A stretch of 19,452 bases of DNA from Methanobacteriota archaeon (GCA_002714745.1 PAYF01000033.1:8769-28220), one strand, 5' to 3'; numbered from the stretch's first letter, positions 1 through 9,300 are shown. The notes: generated by a model from the letters alone, not told the origin. Made by a program: numbers and translations.

Positions 1-572
1 TCAAAGTTCTGCACCTGTGTTGATTCTCCTGAATTAATTAACAAGACGGAGACCTCGACTAGACGTGATTTGCCTTCAGACAGGGTGATTGTGAAATCAC
101 AATCAAGACCTTCGGCCAGTGTCCACTCGGTAGACTTGAAATTCAGAGATAGCGATTGGCTCTCAAGAACTTGTATTTCGAATGTCCCTTGTAGGTCGGA
201 AGAAACACCTCCGTCATCGCTGGTGACTTCCCAATTAACATCCATCAGGCCAGCGCTCTCAGGAACCAGTTCGGTTACCACCTCTCTACTAGAGCCGGGG
301 CTGATTTCCGTATCGGGTCCGATGGACAGGTTTACTCCTTCTGCAGAAGTGAGTTCCAATCTCACCGATCCGGTCTCAGAACCCTGATTGTGAACTAAGA
401 TTGAAACTGATAAAACATCACCGACATGGATTGGTTCTCCCGAAATTGCGACTTCCGAGGATCCTGCAGGACCAAACATCTTCTCTCCATCTCCGGATAC
501 TGGAGAAGCCACTACTGAGAGAGAAAACAGGATTGCAAGTAGCACCCCGCCTGCCGATTGGCGCCAAACCAT
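1..572 (-). CDS. Secreted protein with repeated Ig-like/CARDB-type beta domains (3' end off window)
   Basis: This is an open frame of 190 codons read from ATG at 572 to the left edge with no stop, so the C-terminus lies outside the window. The N-terminus (MVWRQSAGGVLLAILFSL) is a basic start followed by a hydrophobic stretch to about residue 20, a signal peptide with likely cleavage near residues 24-28 (PVSG/DGE). The mature part is rich in Ser, Gly, Glu and Val. It has stretches typical of CARDB/NEW3-like beta-sandwich domains, for example 'SILVHNQGSETGSVRLELT' and 'VSVLLINSGEST', where a paired strand pattern surrounds 'N-x-G'. No catalytic motif is visible. It is divergent from the coiled-coil operon at 666. 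It is probably an exported cell-surface or adhesion protein; the specific function is unknown. Confidence 0.75.
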   Translation of the reverse strand, partial: MVWRQSAGGVLLAILFSLSVVASPVSGDGEKMFGPAGSSEVAISGEPIHVGDVLSVSILVHNQGSETGSVRLELTSAEGVNLSIGPDTEISPGSSREVVTELVPESAGLMDVNWEVTSDDGGVSSDLQGTFEIQVLESQSLSLNFKSTEWTLAEGLDCDFTITLSEGKSRLVEVSVLLINSGESTQVQNF

Positions 573-616
573 GGTATATCTGGTAGTTATTCGATGTATG
601 AAGGAACCCCCTTTCC

Positions 617-635
617 AAGGTCACATAGTGACCTT
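617..635. promoter_or_regulatory. Perfect 8+3+8 palindrome (operator candidate)
   Basis: AAGGTCAC-ATA-GTGACCTT is a perfect inverted repeat with 8-base arms and a 3-base spacer in the 93-bp divergent intergenic region. Its right arm runs directly into the TATA-like TTTAATG of the plus-strand operon, where a dimeric transcription factor could compete with or help TBP/TFB. The regulator is not identifiable from this window. Confidence 0.5.
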
Positions 636-640
636 TAATG
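634..640 (+). promoter_or_regulatory. TATA-like box of the coiled-coil operon
   Basis: TTTAATG is centred about 29 bases before the ATG at 666. This is the position expected for the TATA box of a leaderless or near-leaderless archaeal transcript. No Shine-Dalgarno sequence precedes that ATG, which fits leaderless initiation. The box overlaps the end of the palindrome at 617-635. Confidence 0.45.
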
Positions 641-665
641 CAGATTCTCTTGTGCACCGGACGCC

Positions 666-1496
666 ATGGAGGTCGACGAGCTGTTGGAGATGCGTCCCGA
701 ACAGTTAGCTCAGGCCCTCCTAGTCAGGCGTCAGGTCCTCAAACAGGAGTTGCCCGGAGTAATCAGAAATCTTGAGGCTGAGGAAGAATCTCTGGAGCCT
801 CGAGTTAAGAGGGCTGTCGAATCACACCGCAAGTCCAACGAGAAAGTAGCGTTGTTCAAAGACGAACGGAATCAGTCTCAAGAAGCGGCTACCAAAATCC
901 TCGTAGACGTCAAGGATTCGCGAGAGAAATTGATTGATTCTGGTGGAATGGTCAACTTGGACCCTAGCTGGAAGAAAGAGAAATTGCTTGAGCAACTTGA
1001 GGAAATCGAAGACAGTATTCAGACTTCAGCACTGGACCATCGCTCGGAGAGAAAATTGCTAGATCGTAGAAAGAAGATTCTGGGAGAAAACGAAAAATGG
1101 CTGAAGTCAAGAAAGGAATCGAATCCAGAGATGGCCAGATTCATAGATTCTAGAAGGGAAATGGTATCTTCATACCGTAAGGCAGATACTGCCCACAGAA
1201 AAATGCTGGAGGCTGTTTCCAAGGCTCAGCCACTGCACGAAAAGAAGATTTTGCTTACTGCTGAGTTACGTGAGATTCGCAGACAGATGGATAGAGCTCG
1301 TGAGCTATTAGATCAGTCAGATATCGCTATCGAGCACTGGCAAAGGAGATTGAAGGATGGATTCGGCGAATTAGGAGCTGGATATCGAGACTTGATGGCT
1401 TCCAAAAACAAGGTCTCATCTGGTGGCAGGTCATCCTTTGCTAGGGGTCGAAAGACAGAGAAGAATTTGAAGAATAATGGAGGTGAGGAAGAGTGA
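666..1496 (+). CDS. Coiled-coil protein, diverged COG1340-like (copy 1)
   Basis: The 276-residue protein is almost wholly charged and helical (Glu/Lys/Arg/Leu heptads) with no signal peptide or membrane segment. Residues about 107-139 contain 'LEEIEDSIQTSALDHRSE', which resembles the 'LE...QT..L...E..L' core of COG1340 archaeal coiled-coil proteins. It is followed by an 'AHRKMLEAVSKAQPLHEKK' stretch like that family's 'H..m.....a...H' region. The C-terminus (from about 245) is Ser/Gly/Arg/Lys-rich and probably disordered. It starts the three-gene operon and overlaps the next gene by four bases. The ATG at 666 was chosen because it begins the frame and sits behind a TATA-like box. The function is unknown; the distantly related yeast Bfr1 group is associated with mRNA and polysomes, so RNA or ribosome binding is possible but only inferred. 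Confidence 0.8.
   Translation: MEVDELLEMRPEQLAQALLVRRQVLKQELPGVIRNLEAEEESLEPRVKRAVESHRKSNEKVALFKDERNQSQEAATKILVDVKDSREKLIDSGGMVNLDPSWKKEKLLEQLEEIEDSIQTSALDHRSERKLLDRRKKILGENEKWLKSRKESNPEMARFIDSRREMVSSYRKADTAHRKMLEAVSKAQPLHEKKILLTAELREIRRQMDRARELLDQSDIAIEHWQRRLKDGFGELGAGYRDLMASKNKVSSGGRSSFARGRKTEKNLKNNGGEEE
1479..1486 (+). promoter_or_regulatory. Ribosome binding site of the second coiled-coil gene
   Basis: GGAGGTGA lies six bases before the GTG at 1493, inside the end of the preceding gene. This strong Shine-Dalgarno sequence supports the GTG start and implies translation from a shared mRNA. Confidence 0.65.
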
Positions 1497-2473
1497 GTGA
1501 TTCATCTCAATCTGATGGATTCGATGATCTAGAGGAGATGGATCACGTAGAAGTGGAGAGGATGAAAGGAGATTTGGAGCGTAGCCTCAGATCTGTAGAG
1601 CGGCAGCACAGTGATATGAGAGGGGAGCGGCGCGATCAGGTCAGTCTAGTTCGCTCACTCCGCACTACAGTCGGTGAGATGGAACAAGTTAGCGGAGCTA
1701 GAAGAAGCCTGCTAGGCGAGTTCCATACTGTTAGGAAGGCTGCTGATAAGGCTCGTAGAGGAAGGGATGAGGTCAACAGCAGAATACCTCCTCCAGTAGA
1801 GGTATTGTCAGAATGGCTCTCTGACACTCATAATAGACTGACCACATTGGACAATGATCTCACTACTGTTCCTACTCTAGCCAGAGAGTTGGACTCATTC
1901 TCCCGCTTCTTTGAATTACAAGCTGCTATTTCCGTCAAGGGCAAGTCTGAAACCTATCACAAGGAATACGTCAAGCAAATCAAGCGAATGCGAGAAATCA
2001 CTACTAAACTGGATTCAACACCGAGACCTGAACCGAAAACCAAGAAGGATGAATCGAATGATTCGGATAAAGCACCCGTTGGAATTTCCAGATCTGAGAT
2101 TAGAAAGGTTAGCAGGAGGATTAGCAAGATAGACAAGCAACTGGACAATCTAACATCTGAGAGGAAACAAATTCGAAGCAGTCTGGGCAGGATTAGGTCC
2201 TATCAGAAAGCAACTACCAGAGGAGGTAGGCCAATCAAGCTCTCAGACATCAAAGAAAGGGCACAGACAGGCGGAACTCTAGATGCTAGTGAGCTGGAGA
2301 CGCTATTGGGCTCTGCCAAACTTAGCGAATTGACTGAAGCTAAAGATGAGTCTGCAACAACTAAGACTGATTCACAGCAAAAAAGAGCAAAGCGTAAGGG
2401 AATGAGATTGGGCGTAACCAGAGGTGGTGCTAGAAGAGGTACTCTAGCGGCTAAACGGGAGGTAGATGAGTAG
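1493..2473 (+). CDS. Coiled-coil protein, COG1340-like (copy 2)
   Basis: The 326-residue protein starts at GTG, behind a strong GGAGGTGA, and overlaps the upstream stop codon (GTGA). Residues about 15-110 and 190-240 are heptad-rich. Residues about 105-150 ('LDNDLTTVPTLARELDSF') can be laid on the same 'L...(Q)T.....E..L' core as its neighbours. Residues about 250-272 (LSDIKERAQTGGTLDASELE) match the C-terminal 'G..L...EL..L' element of the third gene. Residues about 175-195 are an acidic/basic linker rich in Asp, Ser and Lys. The tail (about 295-326) is strongly basic with Arg-Gly pairs (GVTRGGARRGT), which suggests nucleic acid contact. The function is unknown; membership of the same family as the flanking genes is inferred by eye and is weaker than for the third gene. 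Confidence 0.8.
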   Translation: MSDSSQSDGFDDLEEMDHVEVERMKGDLERSLRSVERQHSDMRGERRDQVSLVRSLRTTVGEMEQVSGARRSLLGEFHTVRKAADKARRGRDEVNSRIPPPVEVLSEWLSDTHNRLTTLDNDLTTVPTLARELDSFSRFFELQAAISVKGKSETYHKEYVKQIKRMREITTKLDSTPRPEPKTKKDESNDSDKAPVGISRSEIRKVSRRISKIDKQLDNLTSERKQIRSSLGRIRSYQKATTRGGRPIKLSDIKERAQTGGTLDASELETLLGSAKLSELTEAKDESATTKTDSQQKRAKRKGMRLGVTRGGARRGTLAAKREVDE

Positions 2474-2533
2474 TCTTACTACTTCCATCACGCCTAAATG
2501 AGAGACCATGGTCGAATCCGATGAGGTGGTGTA

Positions 2534-3412
2534 GTGGAATTTGGTGAAGTAAGGAATATTCTTCAGCCACTATCTCAGGTCATGGTCGAAAAGTCAGAAT
2601 CAAATAAGGAAGATAGAGACCGTTGGAATGCCGAGGTAAGGGAGCATCTGGACGAGAGAAATGAGGTTAATCGTCAGGTCAAGGAACTCATCAACGAAGT
2701 CCAGGCTCAGAAATCGGTGAGGGATGAAATCAATACTAGAGTCAAGAAACTGAAGGAAATCAGGGCCGAGAAGTCAGATCATCTCAAAGTTGTTCGTGAA
2801 GAGCTCAGAAGCAAGCTTGCTGAGCAGGATGAATCCGGGGCTAAATCGAAGAAGAACAGAGGCCCTCCGCCTGGAAAAATCAGGTCCGACATGGAGAGAT
2901 TGGAGATGCAGTATATGACTGGGCGTTTCGGAGGCAAGAGAGAGCGAGATTATCACAAGAAGATGAAAGAGCTGTCCGGGGCTCTCAAGAAGGCAGAGAA
3001 AGAGCGAAGCGTTGGAGGAATGAGGGGGCTCAAAGATACTGTCAGGGCTGCTGAGGCTTCACAAGAGGAAGCTCATAAGACGGTTGAGACATCAGTAAGG
3101 AGAGCTCAGGAGGCCCACGATTTGATGGTTGAGTTGTCAGAAGAGGTCGACAGGCTTAGAGAGAAAGCAAATTCTGCCCATGGAGAGTTGAACAAATCCA
3201 AGAGGGAGGCAGACGCTTTGCACTCTCAATACATTGTTTCTCTGAGGTGTATTCATTCGATTGAAGATATGATGAAAGCGATGGAATCAAGAGAGAAGAA
3301 GTCAGAGGGAGCAGAGGGAGAAGAAAAGCTCGAAGTCACGGACCTAATGTCCAGACTGATGTCTGGAGATACATTGTCTACCGAAGAGTTGATGGCGTTA
3401 CGCAGAAACTAA
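2534..3412 (+). CDS. COG1340 archaeal coiled-coil protein (copy 3)
   Basis: The 292-residue protein has a GTG start with GAGGTG five bases upstream; the preceding gene ends 60 bases away. It reads like a full member of COG1340. Residues about 20-100 are a long coiled coil with 'ERNEVNRQVKELINEV'-type repeats. Residues 116-148 hold 'MERLEMQYMTGRF', the family's LE..QT core. Residues about 180-235 carry the spaced His pattern ('AHKTVE', 'AQEAHDLMVELSEEVDRL', 'ANSAHGEL', 'ADALHSQY'). Residues 268-292 end with 'DLMSRLMSGDTLSTEELMAL', the family's C-terminal G-x-x-L-x-x-x-x-L element. It is cytosolic. The family is uncharacterised in archaea; a link to RNA or ribosomes is inferred only from the yeast Bfr1 relatives. 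Its stop codon touches the stop of the convergent gene with no bases between. Confidence 0.88.
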   Translation: MEFGEVRNILQPLSQVMVEKSESNKEDRDRWNAEVREHLDERNEVNRQVKELINEVQAQKSVRDEINTRVKKLKEIRAEKSDHLKVVREELRSKLAEQDESGAKSKKNRGPPPGKIRSDMERLEMQYMTGRFGGKRERDYHKKMKELSGALKKAEKERSVGGMRGLKDTVRAAEASQEEAHKTVETSVRRAQEAHDLMVELSEEVDRLREKANSAHGELNKSKREADALHSQYIVSLRCIHSIEDMMKAMESREKKSEGAEGEEKLEVTDLMSRLMSGDTLSTEELMALRRN

Positions 3413-4351
3413 TCATTCAATTTCGTACACTCTGCCGTTCCTGCCATGAAGTAGTCTCGATTCCCCTCCATCAGGATATACTATCCATCCTGGAATCGTC
3501 AACTGTGAATATTCGCCTTTAGCGCTGGAGTGATCCAATCTCCACCACTCAAGCATAATGCTGCTCACGTCATCATCATCATTGGTCTCAGGATTTCCTT
3601 GTCTTCTTTGGTCTGCCAGTTTGAGCATCTCTTCTGGCATCCTATCCTTACCAGCGATCCATCCAGAAGGAGAAGATATTACTCTAAGTGATGGAGATTT
3701 TTCCAAGGCTTGTTCGGTCTTGTGTAAGTGAAAAGAAGATGCCCAAGGGTCCTCAATAATCTGCCAATTCCCTGATTCAGTCTGCCCGTCTGGCCCAATT
3801 AGATTACCCATGACATCCCATAGTCTACAAGATAGTAGAACTGGTGAGGTCCTAGCCCCTTCCCAGCCCCTATTTTCTAGCCAACTGCTGAGTTCGACTA
3901 AGGGCCTAAGAGTGAGTTGGGATTGAGCTAGTTCAGAGTTTTCAACTGAATCATAAGTTGGTGGTTCCTGTTCCTCATCGGAATTGAGGAACGTACCCAG
4001 CTCTCCCGAAAGAACTGATTCACCAATCCAACTCGCCATCCTATTTGGCCCCCAGACTACTGCCTTGATTGATTGAGAATCTGGTATGAGAGATGGGTCG
4101 AAGTCCCTCTCACTCAGAATCCAGTGTTTTCCCGAAGGTGCATCTACCATCCACCTCTCGACCTCTGATGCAGTCACTGGAAACAGGTCATCTCCGACAT
4201 GCCAAACAAATACCTGCGATGAAGAATCCTGATTCAGTTCAGGCACCCTCTCGGCGATTCCTATACAATTGAATCCGTGAATTCCAGTGAAATCAGTAGG
4301 CGAGAGGGCAATTCCTCTGGCAGCTAACAGGTCTCTGACGGTACCATTCAC
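3413..4351 (-). CDS. Unrecognised protein downstream of the RNA polymerase operon
   Basis: This 312-residue soluble, acidic protein is not one I recognise. It starts at GTG 4351 (GTG AAT GGT ACC), the first start in the frame; no clear Shine-Dalgarno sequence is seen. Residues 1-30 contain 'LLAARGIALSPTDFTGIHGF'. Residues about 45-115 look like a compact alpha/beta domain ('VFVWHVGDDLFPVTASEVER' and 'VVWGPNRMASWIGESVL'). Residues about 120-145 are an acidic linker (SDEEQEPP). The C-terminal half is Trp-rich with 'SGNWQIIEDPWASSFHLHK' and an Asp run (NDDDD) at about 254. No signal peptide or membrane helix is present. It follows rpl30e on the same strand after 75 bases, so it may be the last gene of the rpo transcript or have its own promoter. 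A nuclease-like fold in the N-terminal half cannot be excluded, but no catalytic triad can be assigned. Confidence 0.7.
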   Translation of the reverse strand: MNGTVRDLLAARGIALSPTDFTGIHGFNCIGIAERVPELNQDSSSQVFVWHVGDDLFPVTASEVERWMVDAPSGKHWILSERDFDPSLIPDSQSIKAVVWGPNRMASWIGESVLSGELGTFLNSDEEQEPPTYDSVENSELAQSQLTLRPLVELSSWLENRGWEGARTSPVLLSCRLWDVMGNLIGPDGQTESGNWQIIEDPWASSFHLHKTEQALEKSPSLRVISSPSGWIAGKDRMPEEMLKLADQRRQGNPETNDDDDVSSIMLEWWRLDHSSAKGEYSQLTIPGWIVYPDGGESRLLHGRNGRVYEIE

Positions 4352-4426
4352 ATTGGTACCCGATGGTAGGGCGAACTTGAATAGAGCGCTTCGCGAAAGG
4401 TTCTGAAGGCGAATCCTCGATGTTGT

Positions 4427-4723
4427 CTAAATGTTAGAGGAAAGCGACAGTAGATCGCTCTGTCCTGCATCGATAATACAAAGCGCGCTGACCGGGAACG
4501 GCTTAGCACAAGCGGCCCCTAACTGCCCATTCACCATGGCAACTTGGTGGACTGGTACGTCTGGGTGACTCTCGGATAGGCCTGAGATGTAATCAGATGG
4601 GCAATTAGCCGCTACTACTACTAGCCTTGCATCTCCGTTGGCGCAAGCGCTTCTAGTCTGGCGCTGTCCAAAGACTATGCTGCCTGTGCTCATTCCTTGC
4701 TTCAATTGCCTTGCGATATCCAT
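4427..4723 (-). CDS. rpl30e: 50S ribosomal protein L30e
   Basis: The 98-residue protein matches the L7Ae/L30e fold over its whole length. It has 'DIARQLKQGMSTGSIVFGQRQT' at the N-terminus, 'ARLVVVAANCPSD' at about 32-44 and 'GQLGAACAKPFPVSALCIIDAGQSDLL' to the C-terminus. The last block, with G-A-A-C-x-K-P-F and I-I-D-x-G-x-S-D, is diagnostic of L30e. The product is a component of the archaeal large ribosomal subunit that binds rRNA kink-turn-type sites. It begins ten bases after the rpoA'' stop, and the GAGG of its ribosome binding site overlaps that stop codon, so the two are translationally linked. L30e is the usual gene after rpoA'' in archaea. Here nusA and rps12, its usual followers, do not come next. 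Confidence 0.95.
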   Translation of the reverse strand: MDIARQLKQGMSTGSIVFGQRQTRSACANGDARLVVVAANCPSDYISGLSESHPDVPVHQVAMVNGQLGAACAKPFPVSALCIIDAGQSDLLSLSSNI

Positions 4724-4732
4724 GAAAATCCC

Positions 4733-6304
4733 TCAAACGGTCTCCGGAATGTAAAACAAATCGACGCTGCCGGTCCCAAGCGACACCGGCTGTCCAACGA
4801 TGATGTTCTCTGTGACTCCGCTCAACTCATCACGCTCACCGATAACTCCGGCTTGCAATAGGTGAGTCACTGTGACCTCGAATGCAGAGCGGGCTAGGAT
4901 ACTGTGCTTGGTACCGCTGACTCCATGCCTTCCAATAGCACGGAAGTTGCCCTCGCTGGTCATCACATCTGCGACAGTCAACAAGTGTCTGATGTCGACC
5001 TCAAGGCCGGCTCCCTCTAGAGTATCTGACATCTCATTGATGATAGCTTGTCTCGCAGCTTCTACTCCAAGGAACTTGTTGATCTCATCGATATTATTGG
5101 TGTAGGTCCTAGATCTGTCTACGCCGGCGAACTCACTGACCACAGGAAGATTCGATCCGATGGTCGAGATGTAGTACTCGCCGGTATCTCTGCTGGGACC
5201 CTGAACATTTGCTCGCGAGATTCCTGCAAGGCCCTTGAGTCTAAGTTTCTTGATCTTCTCTTCTAGCTGTAGTAGTGCGGTGTAGGTAGGAGGGTCGGTT
5301 GCCAATGAAGCCAAATCATCCTCCTTGGTGACCCCAGGGATGATGGTGAGTATCTTGGGGCGATCCTCGTCATCTGCTTGGATGTAAAGTCGTAGAGCCC
5401 GAGATAGTTTGTCTCTGACTTCTGCTCCATTCATCTGCTTGATTCTGAGGTTCTTGTTAATCAGCTTCATCGTAATGTGACGCTGGGTAACATCGACATC
5501 GATTTGTGCTATGTCGAGAGTTGTGGTCATCTCAAGGGCTGCAGCGATGTTTCGCACGGCTTTCTCGTTAGTGTTCAGAGGCTTGCCCTTCGAATTGGTC
5601 TCTTCGAGGTAGATTAGCATCGTTGGGGTCTTGGGTACCTTTCTGGCATCTACAATCTCAATTACTCTAGGCAGACCCTGGGTGACGTTAACTGTAGCCA
5701 CACCGGCATAGTGGAAGGTACGCATAGTCATCTGAGTTCCAGGCTCACCAATCGACTGTGCGGTGGTGATTCCAACCGCCTCGTAGGGGTCAGCCCTGGA
5801 CATTGACAGCATAGACATCGTGGAATCTACTACCTTCTTCGCTTCTGACTTGGTGAGTTTACTCATGCCTCTGGCCCTGACGCCATCTGTAAGATCCCCA
5901 AGCACTCTGGGAGTAAGTGGGGCGTCCATATCGATTGAGACATCACGGAGTTGTTGGTAGATTGGGTCGTCTATATCGACATCCCTGAGAATCTCTCTCA
6001 TCTTGGATTCCGAGTCGTATTCTTGTAGAGGCAGGGACTTCTTCTTCCTGCGTCTAGATGCCGGTCTCCTTCGTACAATCGTCTTCTCTGTCTTGGTAGC
6101 AGCGCGGGAGCGCTTGCCAGATGCAGCCATGACGTTGAATATCTCTTGCGATGTGCCTGAATCAATACCGCAAATCTGGGCAATCTGTCCGGAAGTGAGA
6201 ATCTTCACATCGTCCCACTTGCGATCATCGGCGAGTTTGTGTGCATACTCCTCGGAGACTCCGAGATCCATGAGTTTCTTCTTGGTTGCACTCTTGACTA
6301 CCAT
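4733..6304 (-). CDS. rpoA2: DNA-directed RNA polymerase subunit A'' with extra N-terminal domain
   Basis: This 523-residue protein is the C-terminal part of the split largest subunit. The core begins near residue 95 and contains the bridge-helix/trigger-loop region at 175-202 (E-A-V-G-I ... [11 protein letters not shown] ... F-H-Y-A-G), then '[15 protein letters not shown]' and the C-terminal '[19 protein letters not shown]'. The family is usually about 380-400 residues; the excess is at the N-terminus. Residues 1-60 are a small helical domain resembling a helix-hairpin-helix. Residues 61-92 are a very basic linker ([12 protein letters not shown]). The same N-terminal domain starts RpoH in this operon. 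The ATG overlaps the rpoA' stop by one base (TGATG), which fixes the start and shows the extra domain is part of the protein. It forms the catalytic cleft with RpoA' and RpoB. Confidence 0.97.
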   Translation of the reverse strand: MVVKSATKKKLMDLGVSEEYAHKLADDRKWDDVKILTSGQIAQICGIDSGTSQEIFNVMAASGKRSRAATKTEKTIVRRRPASRRRKKKSLPLQEYDSESKMREILRDVDIDDPIYQQLRDVSIDMDAPLTPRVLGDLTDGVRARGMSKLTKSEAKKVVDSTMSMLSMSRADPYEAVGITTAQSIGEPGTQMTMRTFHYAGVATVNVTQGLPRVIEIVDARKVPKTPTMLIYLEETNSKGKPLNTNEKAVRNIAAALEMTTTLDIAQIDVDVTQRHITMKLINKNLRIKQMNGAEVRDKLSRALRLYIQADDEDRPKILTIIPGVTKEDDLASLATDPPTYTALLQLEEKIKKLRLKGLAGISRANVQGPSRDTGEYYISTIGSNLPVVSEFAGVDRSRTYTNNIDEINKFLGVEAARQAIINEMSDTLEGAGLEVDIRHLLTVADVMTSEGNFRAIGRHGVSGTKHSILARSAFEVTVTHLLQAGVIGERDELSGVTENIIVGQPVSLGTGSVDLFYIPETV

Positions 6305-9300
6305 CAGCTCTCACCCCCTAGGGCGTCCTCAAGGGTTTGAGTAACATCAACAGGAGAACCTTTGCGGCTTCGGGCTGGGTCGACTCCGTCCTCACCGTAT
6401 TCGAACTGTATGATTCGATTTGCAGTGTTGCGCACCGAGTTCATTCCGTCATCGGTAACCTTGAGGTCGTCCATGGCGTTGATGAGTCTCCTCTGCATGT
6501 ATCCTGACTTGCTTGTTCTGACCGCAGTATCGACCAGTGACTCTCTTCCTGAGACTGAAAGCATGAAAAACTCAGTAGGCTCAAGACCACGCTTGAATGA
6601 AGAGGATACGAATCCCTTCTCTTGAGCGCCCTTGACTCCTCTCTGGAAATGAGGAAGGACACGGTCTTGGTAGCCCCTCTCCAGACGCTTTCCACGGACC
6701 TTTGGTTGACCGATGGAACCGGCCATCATCGCTAGGTTGTCCATCGAACCTCTAGCACCTGACACTGCCATCATTACTGCAGGGTTGTCAGAACCCAGAT
6801 GTTCTTTAGCGACCTCTCCGGACTCAGCCTTACCTTTGTCGAGTATTTGGAGGATGTTTTCCTCAAGAGTCTCAATTGGAGTTCTGCCGGGACGAGTTTC
6901 GTATCTACGACCGTCCTTACCAAACTTCTCCAACTCCTCGTCGACTTCTTTACTTGCCCTCTCATTGATCTGTGCGATCTCGGCTTTTGCCTCGGGAGGG
7001 AGGTCCTCGTCATCGATACCAGTAGTGAATCCCATGGCAGAACAGATTGCAATAGTCATCTTGGTCATACGATTGAGGAACTCGGCACCAGCGTCAGAGC
7101 CGTGAGTTTGAACGACTGCGTCGAGGAGTCTTCCATCCTCAGCGCCGATTCCTCTCTTGTCGATAGTACCAGAGACCTTGCCGTCTGACACCATTACCTC
7201 ATCTCCGACTCTGCTGGTGTAGTTGAGTTTGAATCCTGCAGGTACGATTAATCCTAGGACATCTGTACCCCGGTATCCTGACATTCCATTGCTCTCCATC
7301 TCTTCGGGAAGATCTCCGACCCAACCGATTGCTCCTAAAATCTCAAGAACGAGATTCTTGGGCAGAATACGTTCTCCATTGGTCAGCAAATATGCACCTG
7401 AAATGTGGTCGTGGATTCCACCGATGACGCTGCCACCGTATCTCGGCGTGATGATGTGCTCTTGCACTCTCATCAGAATCTTGGCCTCGGCTCTAGCCTC
7501 CTCACTCTGAATCACGTGCAGATTCATCTCATCGCCGTCGAAGTCGGCATTGTATGGTGTACAGTCAGCCAAATTGAATCTGAAGGTCTTACCGGGCATG
7601 ACTCTAATTTCGTGCACCATCATAGACATTCTATGAAGGGATGGTTGTCGGTTGAATATTGCTACATCGCCGTCAATCAAGTGCCTCTCGACGATGACTC
7701 CTGGTTTGGGATTACCATCTCTGTCGATGGTACTGAGTCTGTCTTCAATCTCAGTGCGGTATGATCCGCCGTACTCATCTTCGACCTCAGGACTGCCGCA
7801 GTGAGGGCAGTGCACCTCAAGGTAATCGGGGAAGTAATCATCGGGATTGGAGTGCTCCCACTTCCATCTGTTGTGGATTGTCGCCTTTGGATCGTTGTCG
7901 GCCAGGGATGCGCCTCTCGAGTCTTCGCCTCTGAGATTGTTCAGAGTAGCCTCCAAGTCCACTCCCCATTCCTCTTCAAGATCGCCGATTGCGTTCCTGC
8001 TTTTCTGCCTCATCAACTCAAGACCAGGTAGGAAGTTGGGGGCTGGTAGGACCTCGTTTAGATCGGGTCTGAAGCCGGTATACGGCTCGTCTTCGCTACC
8101 GGAGTCACACTCGGGATTTAGGCATCTGAATCCGGCCCAGATATACTTGGTTCTATCAGTGATTCTAACTCTGAAACTGTCTCCGCGCATGATATAGTTC
8201 ACACCAGGGTGGACATCGGGCCCTCTGAGAATCATCTGACGTAGTTGCTCTCTATTTCGGCCTGTAACTCGAATCGGAACAGTGAGTTCCTTGGCAGTCT
8301 TCTCAGGCACACCCACCTCGTTGATACCGAGGTTTGGATCGGGGCTGATGACTGTCCTTGCGCAGAAGTTGACACGCTTTCCAGACAAGTTGCTGCGGAA
8401 ACGTCCTTCCTTGCCCTTCAAGCGCTGTGCGAGCGTCTTCAGAGGTCGTCCGGAGCGATGTCTTGCAGGTGGAATTCCGCTAGTCTGGTTGTCGAAGTAT
8501 GTAGTGCAGTGATACTGTAGAAGTTCCCATAGGTCCTCGACGATTAGTTGAGGCGCACCAGCGTCACGGTTCTCGCGCAGACGCTGGTTGATTCTCAGAA
8601 CGTCCACTAGTTTGTGAGTGAGGTCATCCTCGGAGCGGTCACCGCTGTCCAGAGTAATCGAAGGACGGACTGTGATTGGAGGGACTGGCAAGACCTTCAT
8701 GATGGTCCACTCGGGACGGCTCGAATCCTTGTCCATACCTAGGAAAATTAGGTGCTCATCAGGAATTCTCTCAAGCCATTCCCTGATGTCTCGAGCGTTG
8801 AGTTTATGCTCTCCCTTGTCCGCCTTCTTCTCCTTGAATGTTGAAGGTTTGTCGAGTACGATCTTGCCCTGCTCTGACCCGCAATGCATGCAAATCGTTC
8901 TCTTCTTGCTGGAGCACTCCTTCTCAATCTCCTTTATGATCGTCTTGAATTCTCTAGATCCGACGCCGTGCTTGATCATGATGTCATGCACGCGGTCCCT
9001 GTAGTAGTCCTGCTCGGACTTCTCAGGATCCAAGGGGTGCGTCTCAAGTGAACTGTGCAAAAGCACGTTGCTACAGGTGTTGCAAGTGGACTTCAACGCC
9101 GTCTTGATTAGATTGGTGAAGCCAATGTGTATGATGGGCAATTCTAGAGCTATGTGCCCGAAGTGACTGGGGCACTCGTCGTGCTTGTTGCCGCAGGTCT
9201 CACAGCGGATTCCAGGGTCTATTACTCCCATCTTGGGGTCCATCAGACCTTGCTTGAATGCATGTCCATCATCCTTGTAAGTATCAGCGGTCTTAATCTC

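Noticed and set aside
70..387. A 105-codon plus-strand frame opposite the secreted protein
   Set aside because: The minus-strand frame has a proper signal peptide and beta-domain pattern over the same bases; the plus frame is low-complexity Ser/Pro.
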